Below are positions 31,221 to 40,900 of a DNA stretch of 64,000 nucleotides, one piece after another. The stretch spans positions 349,382-413,381 of the forward strand of contig NZ_JBJKOP010000036.1 of NCBI RefSeq assembly GCF_046707225.1, read 5' to 3'. The first letter of the stretch is position 1, and the number at the start of each line of letters is the position of its first letter. This stretch comes from Caproicibacter sp046707225. GTDB lineage: Bacteria; Bacillota; Clostridia; Oscillospirales; Acutalibacteraceae. The position numbers and the translations under genes are program-made. Below the pieces are notes generated by a model. The model made no database searches. It was not told the DNA's origin and saw only the letters and a list, made by a program, of their open reading frames with translations.

Positions 31221-32579
31221 TTAATTTTTCAGGCTTTGAATCGGTGCCGGAATTCTACCGCCGCGCAGAATCATTTTCAGTGGGGAGTAGCGGTTGACCT
31301 CCATAACGGGGCCCCCGCCCAACAAGCCGCCGAAATTCAGTTCCTCGCCAGCCTTTTTCCCGATTGCCGGAATCAAACGAACGGCGGTTGTTTTCGAATT
31401 TACCATGCCGATAGCCGCCTCATCTGCTATGATGGCGGAAATAATTTCAGAGGGGGTATCGCCCGGTACTACAATCATATCGAGTCCGACCGAACAGACC
31501 GCGGTCATGGCTTCCAGTTTTGTAATACTGAGCGAACCGCAGCGAGCCGCGTCAATCATGCCGGAGTCTTCCGTGACGGGAATAAATGCCCCGGAAAGGC
31601 CGCCAACGTGGGAAGAAGCCATGACACCGCCTTTTTTCACAGCGTCGTTCAGCAGGGCGAGCGCTGCTGTGGTGCCGTGCGCGCCGCAGCTTTCCAGCCC
31701 CATTTCCTCCAGAATATGAGCGACGGAATCTCCGATTGCGGGGGTCGGAGCAAGGGAAAGATCAATGATTCCAAACGGAACGCATAGCCTCCGCGAGGCT
31801 TCCTGTGCGACAAGCTGGCCCATACGGGTCACTTTAAACGCCGTCTTTTTAATAATATTGGCGACTTCATCCATCTTGCAGTCTCCTGCTTTAGCCAAAG
31901 CCGCTCGAACGACACCGGGGCCGGAGACCCCGACGTTAATCACGCAGTCGGGCTCTCCGGGGCCGTGAAACGCTCCGGCCATAAACGGGTTGTCTTCCGG
32001 GGCGTTACAGAAAACCACAAGCTTTGCCGCGCCGATGCAGTCTTTTTCAGCAGTTGCCTTGGCGGTTTCCAGAACGACACGTCCCATCTTTTCAACGGCG
32101 TCCATATTGATCCCGGCTTTAGTGGAGCCGATGTTTACAGAGGAGCATACATACTCCGTTTCGCTCAGCGCCTGCGGAATGCTCTCGATCAAAGCGTAGT
32201 CGCCGGGCCCGAAGCCCTTGTGAACCAGGGCGGAGTAACCCCCGATGAAATTGACGCCGGTTGTTTTGGCGGCACGGTCCAGCGCTTTTGCGAAACGAAC
32301 GGGATTTTTATCGGGACAGGCCGCCGCAATCATGGCGATCGGCGTCACCGAAATTCGTTTATGGATAATCGGAATGCCATACTCTCGACTGATGTCTTCG
32401 CCGGTTCTGACAAGGTTTCCGGCATACCGGCAGATTTTATCATATATTTTCTCGCATGACCGGTTCGCATCGGGATCAATGCAGTCTAACAGCGAAATCC
32501 CCATGGTTATGGTTCTCACGTCAAGATTTTCATTGTCGATCATTTGAATGGTTTCAAGAATATCTCGGGAATTTATCAT
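31221..32579 (-). CDS. PFL family protein (UPF0210/DUF711)
   Basis: A 452-residue conserved protein of unknown activity. Recognisable family blocks are RTITMGISLLDCID near the N-terminus, INVGVSGPGVVRAAL, FGIIDLSLAPTPAIGDSVAHILEEMGLE, GGVMASSHVGGLSGAFIPVTEDSGM, and the Gly-rich LNFGGLLGGGPVMEVN near the end. It has remote similarity to the glycyl-radical pyruvate formate-lyase fold by name, but no glycyl-radical motif is seen. The ATG follows GGAGA. It is preceded by an ACT-domain gene with a 32-base gap, a pair conserved across many Bacillota and archaea. Confidence 0.9.
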   Translation of the reverse strand: MINSRDILETIQMIDNENLDVRTITMGISLLDCIDPDANRSCEKIYDKICRYAGNLVRTGEDISREYGIPIIHKRISVTPIAMIAAACPDKNPVRFAKALDRAAKTTGVNFIGGYSALVHKGFGPGDYALIESIPQALSETEYVCSSVNIGSTKAGINMDAVEKMGRVVLETAKATAEKDCIGAAKLVVFCNAPEDNPFMAGAFHGPGEPDCVINVGVSGPGVVRAALAKAGDCKMDEVANIIKKTAFKVTRMGQLVAQEASRRLCVPFGIIDLSLAPTPAIGDSVAHILEEMGLESCGAHGTTAALALLNDAVKKGGVMASSHVGGLSGAFIPVTEDSGMIDAARCGSLSITKLEAMTAVCSVGLDMIVVPGDTPSEIISAIIADEAAIGMVNSKTTAVRLIPAIGKKAGEELNFGGLLGGGPVMEVNRYSPLKMILRGGRIPAPIQSLKN

Positions 32580-32611
32580 GATTGATTCTCCAGCCTTCCT
32601 CCAGAGTCCGC

Positions 32612-32881
32612 TTAGATGCGGTGCATGGAATTAAAAATGTCTTCGTGCATGACATGGACGGAAAGATTCAGTTCCTTACCGGTTTTTGTCAGCTCTTCAG
32701 ATAATTCCGGAAAAGGAATTTTGCATTTTGAAATCTCAACCAGCATAATCATGGCAAAAAGGTCCTGAAGAATCGACTGGGTTACTTCGACAACATTCAC
32801 GTTGTTTTCCGCGCAGACGGATGAAACCCGTGCGAGAATTCCAACCATGTCTTTGCCGATTACTGTAATAACGGCCCGCAT
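32612..32881 (-). CDS. ACT domain-containing protein (UPF0237)
   Basis: An 89-residue stand-alone ACT domain: RAVITVIGKDMVGILARVSSVCAENNVNVVEVTQSIL is the classical beta-alpha-beta ligand-binding start, with the Gly-Ile turn used for small-molecule (often amino-acid) binding. Its partner gene downstream encodes the PFL/DUF711 protein, so it probably senses a ligand for that protein; the ligand is unknown. GGGGG lies upstream of the ATG. Confidence 0.92.
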   Translation of the reverse strand: MRAVITVIGKDMVGILARVSSVCAENNVNVVEVTQSILQDLFAMIMLVEISKCKIPFPELSEELTKTGKELNLSVHVMHEDIFNSMHRI

Positions 32882-33089
32882 TTTGGTACCCCCAAACGTG
32901 TAATAATATTCAGGGTTTTATTATGTGCGGAAACCCCTTTTTTGTCAAGCGACGGCCGACTCGCGGAATGTCAAACTGCTTAAAAAAAGAAAAGGACCAT
33001 ACTTCCAACATGGAAATGATTGATCTAGGATTTCCGAAAGAATTGTGATACTATAAATAATATGAAAAAAGAGCGGATTGGAGGAAGTC

Positions 33090-33902
33090 ATGAATATTCA
33101 ATACATATCGGACTGTCATATCCATACCGATTGTTCTCCGGATGGGGCCGATTCCGCCATGATGATGTGTGAAAGCGCGGCTCGCCTTGGGTTCTATGCC
33201 GTTACCATCACCGATCATTGTGAGTGCAATCTTTATCGGAAGGATGGTTATGATAAATCTATTCGTCAGTCCTGCTTTGAATCGAGAAAGGCCGCCGCTG
33301 CTTTTCAGGGGCGGCTTCATGTTTATTCCGGCGTCGAACTGGGCCAGCCTATGCAGAACACGGATGCCGCGGAAGATGCTCTTGGGTGCTTTAACTATGA
33401 TTTTGTTCTCGCTTCTTTGCATAACATACAGGGGAAAAAAGATTTTTTTGAGTTGGATTATTCCATTGAAAACATTGACGATCTATTAAACAGATACTTT
33501 GATGAGATTCTGGAAATGATCGAATGGGGAAAGTTTGACTCCCTTGCGCATTTGACTTACCCTTGGCGCTACCTCGTGGGAGAATTCGGACTGCATATTA
33601 AGACCAACAGATTTATGGGCAGAATTGACGAGGTACTAAAAGCGCTGATTGCAAAAAATATCGCTCTGGAAGTAAACACCTCCGGATTCAGGCAGAGACT
33701 TGGGACGTCCATGCCCGATGATCCGGTGATTCGCCGTTACCGCGAGCTGGGCGGCAGAATGATAACCCTTGGCTCCGATGCTCACCGCTGGGCGGATGTC
33801 GGCGGCGGAATCGAGCTGGGGCTGAAACTTATTCGAAGCGCCGGTTTTCATCACTATGTGGTTTTTACCGGAAGAAAACCCCATTATCTTCCGGTTGAGT
33901 AA
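33090..33902 (+). CDS. hisJ: PHP-domain phosphatase, histidinol-phosphatase-like
   Basis: A 270-residue PHP-family metallo-phosphoesterase. Metal ligands are visible: SDCHIHTDCSPDG, TITDHCE, the YSGVELGQ glutamate, ASLHNIQG and the C-terminal GSDAHRWADVG. This is the pattern of HisJ, which dephosphorylates histidinol phosphate, but no other histidine genes lie nearby, so another phosphomonoester is possible; symbol given as the closest family name. The ATG at 33090 follows GGAGG. The 208-base gap before it holds no gene and only a weak TATAAA-like element. Confidence 0.8.
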   Translation: MNIQYISDCHIHTDCSPDGADSAMMMCESAARLGFYAVTITDHCECNLYRKDGYDKSIRQSCFESRKAAAAFQGRLHVYSGVELGQPMQNTDAAEDALGCFNYDFVLASLHNIQGKKDFFELDYSIENIDDLLNRYFDEILEMIEWGKFDSLAHLTYPWRYLVGEFGLHIKTNRFMGRIDEVLKALIAKNIALEVNTSGFRQRLGTSMPDDPVIRRYRELGGRMITLGSDAHRWADVGGGIELGLKLIRSAGFHHYVVFTGRKPHYLPVE

Positions 33903-33934
33903 GTAAGACAGTGCGTTAAAGGAGTGTATTAAAA

Positions 33935-34420
33935 ATGGATCGTTTGCTGACTCTTCTGAATGAAAACGCCCGGCTGTCGGTGAAACAGCTTGCCGCAATG
34001 CTGGAAAAAACAGAAAATGAAATAGAAGACGAAATCGCGGCTTATGAAAAGGCGGGAATCATCCGTGGCTACAAGGCTCTGATCAACTGGGAGAAAGTCG
34101 ATAAAAACAAGGCCAGCGCTTTGATTGAGCTGCGGGTATCGCCTAAGCGGGAACGGGGATTTGATGAAATTGCAAACAAAATCATGCAGTTCGAAGAGGT
34201 GGAAAGCGTCTACCTGATGTCGGGCGGATATGACCTTGCGGTCAAGGTGCACGGCAAAAGCATGCAGGACATCGCCATGTTCGTCATGCGCCGCCTTTCC
34301 ACGCTGGATTCCGTGCTTTCCACCGCAACCCATTTCATCCTGACCCGGTATAAGGATGGGAACGTCATCCTCAATACGGAGGATGAAAAGGACGAAAGAA
34401 GGAGTGTGCTCTGTGATTGA
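33935..34420 (+). CDS. Lrp/AsnC-family transcriptional regulator (AlaR-like)
   Basis: A 161-residue protein with an N-terminal helix-turn-helix (LLTLLNENARLSVKQLAAMLEKTENEIEDEI) and a C-terminal RAM ligand-binding domain (ALIELRVSPKRERGFDEIA, VESVYLMSGGYDLAVKVHGK). Lrp-type regulators sense amino acids. It overlaps the next gene, an aminotransferase, by eight bases. The same pair in Bacillus (AlaR-AlaT) controls alanine formation, which is the likeliest model. AAGGAG lies about 11 bases before the ATG. Confidence 0.9.
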   Translation: MDRLLTLLNENARLSVKQLAAMLEKTENEIEDEIAAYEKAGIIRGYKALINWEKVDKNKASALIELRVSPKRERGFDEIANKIMQFEEVESVYLMSGGYDLAVKVHGKSMQDIAMFVMRRLSTLDSVLSTATHFILTRYKDGNVILNTEDEKDERRSVLCD

Positions 34421-35600
34421 TTACGAGCGCATGCTCAACAGCGAAGTAAAAAACATGAAGCCTTCTGGCATACGCCGTTTTTTCGATATTGCAAGCGAAA
34501 TGGACCATGTGATTTCCCTTTCGATCGGCGAGCCGGATTTTACGACGCCCTGGCACGTTCGCGAAGAAGGGATACGATCGCTGGAAGACGGTAAAACATG
34601 GTACTCCCCCAACCGCGGTTTTTTGGAGCTTAGAGAGGAAATCTGCCGGTTTCTGAAGCGACACTGCCATCTGGATTATGAACCGAAAACGGACATCGTA
34701 GTAACGGTCGGCGGCAGTGAAGCGATCGACCTGACGATCCGGAGTCTGATCGAACCCGGGGAAGAGGTTTTGATCCCGGAGCCGAGTTTTGTCTGCTATA
34801 AGCCGCTGACCATCGCATCGCGCGGCGTGCCGATTGTGCTTGAAACGAAACAGGAGGATCAATTTCGGCTGACGGCGGAGGAACTGGAAAGCAAAATAAC
34901 GCCGAAGACGAAACTGCTGATTCTGCCGTACCCCAATAATCCGACGGGAGCCGTTATGCGCCGGGAAAATCTTGAGGCGGTCGCAGAGGTTGTGGAGAAA
35001 CATAATCTTTTTGTCCTTTCGGATGAAATTTACGGGGAGCTTACTTACGGCGATTACCGGCATGTATCTTTTGCGGAGATCGGCGGGATGAAAGAACGGA
35101 CGGTTCTGGTCAACGGCTTTTCAAAAGCGTTTGCCATGACGGGCTGGCGGCTGGGCTATGCCGCGGGGCCGAAAGAGATTATCCGGCAAATGACAAAGCT
35201 CCACCAGTTCGGCATTATGAGCGCGCCTACCACCGCGCAGTACGCGGCCATTGAGGCACTGAAAAACGGCGATGGGGATATCGTATCGATGCGCGATCAG
35301 TACGACCTGCGCAGAAGACTGATTGTCGACGGATTTAACGCAATGGGTCTGAGCTGCTTTGAGCCGGAGGGAGCGTTTTATGTTTTTCCCTGCATCAAAA
35401 GCACGGGCCTGTCTTCGGAAGAATTCTGTGAAAAACTGCTTTATGCGGAAAAAGTAGCGGTTGTACCGGGCAATGCGTTCGGCGATTGTGGGGAAGGATA
35501 TATCCGGGTTTCCTATTCTTATTCCATCCGCCATATTACAGAGGCCCTGTCAAGAATCGAACATTTTCTCCGTACAATGCCCGGTGACCGCAATGCCTGA
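34413..35600 (+). CDS. PLP-dependent aminotransferase, class I/II (AlaT-like)
   Basis: A 395-residue fold-type I aminotransferase. The cofactor lysine is in NGFSKAFAMTGWRLGYAAGP; other marks are GEPDFTTPWHV, VTVGGSEAIDL, PYPNNPTGAVM and LSDEIYGELTY. Such enzymes transfer amino groups between glutamate and pyruvate, oxaloacetate or aromatic oxo-acids; the adjoining Lrp regulator makes alanine synthesis plausible. The start is GTG at 34413 with AAGGAG eight bases upstream, overlapping the regulator's end. It overlaps ispE by eight bases. Confidence 0.9.
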   Translation: MIDYERMLNSEVKNMKPSGIRRFFDIASEMDHVISLSIGEPDFTTPWHVREEGIRSLEDGKTWYSPNRGFLELREEICRFLKRHCHLDYEPKTDIVVTVGGSEAIDLTIRSLIEPGEEVLIPEPSFVCYKPLTIASRGVPIVLETKQEDQFRLTAEELESKITPKTKLLILPYPNNPTGAVMRRENLEAVAEVVEKHNLFVLSDEIYGELTYGDYRHVSFAEIGGMKERTVLVNGFSKAFAMTGWRLGYAAGPKEIIRQMTKLHQFGIMSAPTTAQYAAIEALKNGDGDIVSMRDQYDLRRRLIVDGFNAMGLSCFEPEGAFYVFPCIKSTGLSSEEFCEKLLYAEKVAVVPGNAFGDCGEGYIRVSYSYSIRHITEALSRIEHFLRTMPGDRNA

Positions 35601-36453
35601 TTTTACGGAAAATGCCTATGCGAAGATCAACCTGACACTGGACATAACGGGGAAGCTGCCTAACGGGTATCATACGATCCGGTCGGTTTTCCAGAGTATC
35701 ACCCTTTCCGACCGTGTTTCGTTAACGGAGACTTCGGACGGTGAAATTCATCTGTCCGGCAGAGTGAAAGAATTGCCCTGCGGAAAAGAGAATACGGTTT
35801 ATCGCGCTGCTGAAGCATTTTTTCAGGCGACCGGCCTTAAAAATCCCGGCGTTTCTTTTTTCCTTGAAAAACGGATTCCCTGGCAGGCGGGGCTGGGCGG
35901 CGGAAGCGCGGACGCCGCGGCGGCGCTTCGGCTTCTGAACCGAACTTGTCATACCGCGCTGAGCGAAGCGGAACTCTCTGAAATCGGGTTGACCGTCGGT
36001 GCGGACGTGCCGTTTTGTCTGCTGAACGGCACGGCGCTTGCGGAAGGAATCGGCGAGAAGTTGACAAGGCTTCCGCCGCTTCCGCCTTGCCGTATCGTCG
36101 TATGCAAGCCGGAAGCCGGCATCGGAACAAAGCAGGCCTATGAAGCATTAGATCGGAGCGGAATCTTTTTCGACTGCGATACGGACCGGATGCTGGAAGC
36201 GCTTCGGCGCGGAGATTTTTCAGAAATCGCGGCGCAAACGGGAAATGCTTTTGAAAAGACCGTTCCTTTGCCGGAAATAAAAAAAATCAAACGGCGAATG
36301 CTAGAGGCGGGCGCGGCCGCTGCGTGCATGTCGGGCACCGGTTCGGCGGTCTTCGGACTGTTTGATCGGCAAGACCGGGAGAAGAGCTGTGCAGACGATT
36401 TGCGGCAAATCTATCCGAATGTGTTTGTCTGCAAGCCGTTTTTTCCTGATTGA
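35593..36453 (+). CDS. ispE: 4-diphosphocytidyl-2-C-methyl-D-erythritol kinase
   Basis: Fourth step of the non-mevalonate isoprenoid pathway, phosphorylating CDP-ME. The 286-residue GHMP kinase has NAYAKINLTLDITGKLPNGYH at the start, the ATP-binding IPWQAGLGGGSADAAAALRLLN near residue 95, GADVPFCLLNGTALAEGIGEKL, and the C-terminal MSGTGSAVFGLF. It begins inside the aminotransferase stop region (ATG at 35593, GGTGA upstream), so translation is coupled. Terminated by a 15-base-pair hairpin. Confidence 0.96.
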   Translation: MPDFTENAYAKINLTLDITGKLPNGYHTIRSVFQSITLSDRVSLTETSDGEIHLSGRVKELPCGKENTVYRAAEAFFQATGLKNPGVSFFLEKRIPWQAGLGGGSADAAAALRLLNRTCHTALSEAELSEIGLTVGADVPFCLLNGTALAEGIGEKLTRLPPLPPCRIVVCKPEAGIGTKQAYEALDRSGIFFDCDTDRMLEALRRGDFSEIAAQTGNAFEKTVPLPEIKKIKRRMLEAGAAAACMSGTGSAVFGLFDRQDREKSCADDLRQIYPNVFVCKPFFPD

Positions 36454-36457
36454 TGAA

Positions 36458-36498
36458 GAAGAGGAACTCCGGATTGACCGGGGTTCCTCTTCTCAGTT
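36458..36498. terminator. Terminator between ispE and the VanZ-like gene
   Basis: GAAGAGGAACTCCGG pairs with CCGGGGTTCCTCTTC (one wobble), loop ATTGA, followed by TCAGTTTTCATTT. It separates two convergent genes and may serve both. Confidence 0.85.
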
Positions 36499-36503
36499 TT
36501 CAT

Positions 36504-37124
36504 TTAAAAAGCTTTTCCGGGGTGTGCGTAATGACGCGCTTTGTGTCTTGGAATCGGAATTTTTTTCAGACCTTCAAAAATCAGATATCCGGTCAGACAG
36601 CCGGCGGCGCTTAAAATTGCTTCTGCTATACTTACGTTTCTGACGGCAGAGCGTGACAGAATGTTTGCAATCAGCTGAAAGGATTCCAAACAGATGCCGC
36701 CGAGGAGTGAGACAATCAGCATTTTTCCCAGGCGTATTCCGGAGTCTGCGGCGGGAATCAGAATCCCAATCGGGATGAAAAGCAGCAGGTCGCGGAGCAG
36801 AGTTGCCAATACGTCGCCGACGCCGAAGGAGGAAATCAGAAAAGGATTCCATTCCGCAGCTTTAAGAGCTTTTGCCGCCGCAGCCGCGTCCGGAACCAGA
36901 AAGCTCCGAAACGTCAGGCACTGACCGGTTTGCATCAGCGCGGCGACGTAAAGGAACAGAAGGGCAATGCTCAGCTTTTGTGCAAGCTCTTTCTTTCGGA
37001 AGAATAGGGGCATACAGACACAAAAAAGAACGATCCCCCAGAATAGGGCGGTCGCGATGCCGATCTGTGCCGGAAACAAAAGCTCTTTTGCTCCGATCGC
37101 CAGATTTGTTAAGGATTCCTGCAT
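36504..37124 (-). CDS. VanZ-like membrane protein
   Basis: A 206-residue protein with about five membrane helices. The family feature is the central WNPFLISSFGVGDVLATLLRDLLLFIPIGILIP followed by a Gly/Leu helix with GICLESFQLI and the VRNVSIAEAILSAAGCLTGYLIFE ending, matching VanZ (where RxxDVxDxxxNxxGxxxGY is common). VanZ gives low-level teicoplanin resistance in some hosts; most chromosomal relatives have no assigned role, and no van genes are near. AGGAAG precedes the ATG. Convergent with ispE. Confidence 0.82.
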   Translation of the reverse strand: MQESLTNLAIGAKELLFPAQIGIATALFWGIVLFCVCMPLFFRKKELAQKLSIALLFLYVAALMQTGQCLTFRSFLVPDAAAAAKALKAAEWNPFLISSFGVGDVLATLLRDLLLFIPIGILIPAADSGIRLGKMLIVSLLGGICLESFQLIANILSRSAVRNVSIAEAILSAAGCLTGYLIFEGLKKIPIPRHKARHYAHPGKAF

Positions 37125-37234
37125 TTTTACACTTCCTTTTTATTTTGATCATAGCAAAAATATTTTAAAGAAAAAAGAATAAAATGGGAAATTTTGGACA
37201 ATGCTCCTTTTGCAAATAAAAAAGGAGCTGTTTT

Positions 37235-37837
37235 ATGAAAATATTTGGAAAAGCGTTGTGCCTGGCATTCGTGATTGCCGTTTTACTTAACTTCACAGGA
37301 TTTACAGCCGGATGCGAACAAATTCCTTCTCAGGTTCTTCGGCTGCATGTTCTTGCAAATTCCGATACACAGGAAGACCAAAGCCTGAAATTGAAGGTTC
37401 GCGACCGGATTCTTCAGGAGAGTTCCGGAATGCTGGATGATGTTCACAACCGTAATGAGGCGGAAAAGGCCGTAAGGCAAAGACTTCCGCTTTTAAAAGA
37501 AGCCGCGCAGAACGAAATCGAAAAGCAGGGATATGATTATCCTGTACAGGCGAAACTTGCGAAAACATATTTTACAACCCGAACCTATGGGGACGTAACC
37601 CTGCCGGCGGGTGAATATGACGCGCTGGAAATCACCATCGGCTCCGGAAAGGGTCACAACTGGTGGTGCGTTATTTTCCCGCAGCTCTGTCTGCCCGCGG
37701 CGCAGGACAAAAAGCAGCTGGAGGATGTTCTGAATCCGACGGAGCTGAAAATCGTCCGGGACGGCGGCGGATATCAGATCAAATTTAAAACCGTCGAATA
37801 TTACGAACAGCTCAAGCAGTGGCTGGAGCAGCGATAA
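37235..37837 (+). CDS. spoIIR: Stage II sporulation protein R
   Basis: SpoIIR is made in the forespore and exported to trigger SpoIIGA cleavage of pro-sigma-E in the mother cell. The 200-residue protein has an N-terminal secretory helix (LCLAFVIAVLLNFTGFTAG) and the family pattern LRLHVLANSDTQEDQSLKLKVRDRIL, then AKTYFTTRTYGDVTLPAGEYDALEITIGSGKGHNWWCVIFPQLC. AAAGGAG precedes the ATG. A sigma-F promoter would be expected, but I could not identify one with confidence. Its presence argues for endospore formation. Confidence 0.95.
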   Translation: MKIFGKALCLAFVIAVLLNFTGFTAGCEQIPSQVLRLHVLANSDTQEDQSLKLKVRDRILQESSGMLDDVHNRNEAEKAVRQRLPLLKEAAQNEIEKQGYDYPVQAKLAKTYFTTRTYGDVTLPAGEYDALEITIGSGKGHNWWCVIFPQLCLPAAQDKKQLEDVLNPTELKIVRDGGGYQIKFKTVEYYEQLKQWLEQR

Positions 37838-37880
37838 CCGAATTCGGGAATTCAGACGGCCTTTTTTCACGCGGCGTTTT

Positions 37881-37890
37881 ATGCTATACT
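37881..37890 (+). promoter_or_regulatory. Extended -10 promoter before addB
   Basis: ATGCTATACT contains the TGn extension and a TATACT -10 hexamer (37885-37890), 25 bases before the addB ATG. The upstream region is T-rich without a clear -35. A small palindrome (GAATTCGGGAATTC) followed by TTTTTT just before it may end the spoIIR transcript. Confidence 0.5.
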
Positions 37891-37915
37891 TTCTCAAAAG
37901 GGAGTGGGGCGTAAA

Positions 37916-40900
37916 ATGCTGCGTTTTGTTTTGGGCCGCGCCGGCAGCGGGAAAACACAGGCCGTCCGGAATAAATTGAAAAATCTGGCGCAAACGGGGG
38001 AAGAACGGCTGATGCTGCTTGTGCCGGAACAGGCTTCTTTTGAAAACGAGCGCGCAATGCTTCGGATTTTGGGGCCGGTTCTCGCCCGCCGCGTGACCGT
38101 AACCAGCTTTTCACGGCTCACGGACGAGGTCCTGCGGGGTTGCGGCGGCTTCGCCGGGCGGCGGCTCGACGACGGCGGACGGAGTATTTTTATGAGTCTC
38201 GCGCTGGAGCAGGTCAAAGATCAGCTGGATGTCTATCGGAAGAATTCGGAAAGCACCGAACTGATCGGACTTCTTCTCAGCGCATGCGCCGAATTTAAGA
38301 TGTGCGCGGTTACGCCGCGCGACTTGTCCGCCGCCGCGGAACGGATGCGGGACGGTACGCTAAAACGGAAAATATCGGAACTGTCCCTGATCTTTTCCGC
38401 TTACGACGCGCTGGTGTCGCAAAGCTTCGTCGATCCGCTCGACGATCTGACAAGGCTGAAAGGCGCGCTGAGTGAACACAGCTATTTTTCGGGCTATACT
38501 GTTATGGTGGATTCGTTTCAGAGCTTTACCGTTCAGGAGTACGACGTATTATCCCTGATTTTGCGTCAGGCAAAAGAGGTTTGCGTCGCCCTTTGCACGG
38601 ATCGTCTCGACGATCCGGAATGCGGGGCGGGCCTGTTTTCCCTGATTCGCAGAACCGCGAAAATTTTAGTCAGAATCGCAAGGCAAAACGGAGTTCCGGT
38701 CGCGGCCCCAAATGTTTTGGAGGGCGGCGCGCGGTTTCAAAGCGAAGACCTGAAAGCGCTGGAAGGCGGAATCTATCGTCCGGCCCATCAGAAACCGTTT
38801 GAGGGGGAATGCAAAGCAGTCGCCGTTTACGAGGCGAAGAACAGCTATGACGAGTCGGCGTTTGTCGCCGCTACCGTCCGGCGCCTTGTGATTGACGAAG
38901 GATACCGTTACCGGGATTTTGCGGTGATTGCAAGAAATCCCGAATCTTACCGGGGAATTCTGGACGAAGCGCTTGAAAAATGGGAGATTCCTTATTTTAT
39001 GGACAGGCCGGAGGAAATCGACGCGGAACCGCTGATGCGGTTGGTTCTGTCCGCGTTTCAGATTACGCAGAACGGATTTCGTTCCGACGATATTCTGCTC
39101 TACCTAAAAACCGGGCTGTGCGGCCTTTCACCGGATCAGATTTCTCTGCTGGAAAACTATACGTTTTTGTGGAGCATCTCCGGCCGCAAATGGCTGGAGG
39201 AATGGACGGACAGCCCGGAGGGCTTCACTGAGCGAAAGCCGGGTGATCCGGCAATGCTTTCCGAGATCAACCGACTTCGGAGCATGGTCGTCGAACCCCT
39301 GAAGCATTTTTTTGAAAGGACGGAGGACGCGGACGGAACATCGATTGCCGCGGCTGTGTTCCGCTTGCTTGAGGAACTGGGCGCGGCTGAAAATCTAAAA
39401 CAGTTTGCCGGTCAGCTGTCGGATGGCGGGGATCCGGCGCTGGCGGACCGGGAACTGCGCATCTGGGATCTGCTGATGGAAATTTTGGATCAGACGGCTT
39501 TGGTAATCGGAAAAAATAAAATTTCCGCAGCACGTTACGCCGAACTGCTGCGGCTGGTTATCCTGTCCAGCCGCATTGCAAGCATTCCGCAGGGGCTGGA
39601 CGAGGTATCCGTCGGCGCCGCGGACCGTTCGCGCCCAGAAGAACCGAAAATCGTTTTTCTGGTCGGATGCGCGCAGGGCGAATTTCCCCTGTCGCCCGGC
39701 GAGGGGGGGCTCATCAGCGACAGGGAACGCCATGAGCTCATCAACCTGGGATTGGAGCTGAACGACACGGCGGAGGGCGCCGCGATCCAGGAACGATTTC
39801 TTGCCTATTCTTCCATGTGTGCCGCTTCCCGGAAGCTTTATCTCAGCTATCCGGTTTCCGATGCGGAAGGAAAGGCGAATTCTCCCTCCACAGTTATAAC
39901 GGAGGCGCTGGCTGTTCTGCCGAAAGCGGAACGGTGGAACGAGCTTTTGCTCGAACAGACGTATTTTGCCTCGGCACGGCGGCCTTTGCTGGAACTAGCG
40001 GCACAGAGATGGAGTACGAACGACAGGCTGTCCGCCACCTTGAAAGAGCTTATGAATCGTTACGGGAAGGACCGGCGGCTGGCCTCGGTCGCCAACGCGG
40101 CGGAAAAACAGCCTTTCCTGTTCGGGGATGCGGGCAAGGCCCGCGACCTTTTCGGCTCGGATCTCCGTGTTTCGGCGACACAGATTGAAAAATACCATTT
40201 GTGCCGCTTTCAGTACTTTTGCCGCTACGGAATCGATGCCCGCGAACGGAAAACGGCCGAACTCAACGCACTGGAATATGGCAGCTTTATGCACTACCTG
40301 CTGCAAAGACTGTTTCAGGAGGTCGGAAGCGCAGCTATTTCCATTCTTGACGATGCCGGGCTTCGAGCCGCCATTCTGAATTTTATGGACGATTATGTAA
40401 AAACCAGGTTCGGCGGCCTTTCCAACAAAACCCCGCGGTTTACATATCTGATCACCCGGATTGCCGATTCCGCACGGATCATTGCCCGCCGTATCGCACA
40501 GGAGCTAGCGCAGAGCGAGTTCGAACCCGTTGACTTTGAACTCCCGATCGGCCATGCGGTGCCGGCCTTGGAAATTCCTCTTCCCGATGGAGGAAAAGTA
40601 AGCATCGACGGAAAAATCGACCGCGTCGACGTGATGACCCGCGGCGGGACTTCCTACCTGAGAGTCGTGGATTACAAAACCGGACAGAAGGAATTTCGCC
40701 TTTCAGACGTAATTTACGGAATGAACCTGCAGATGCTGATTTACCTTGCCGCACTGTGTGAGAACGGAAAGGGGCGGTACGGTGAAATTCTTCCCGTCGG
40801 CGTTCTGTATATGCCCGCAAACCGTCCGTCGCCGTCCGCGGAGCGGGGGACCGCAAGCGATAAATTGAAAAAGGAATCGGACAGGCAGCTTCGGATGGAC

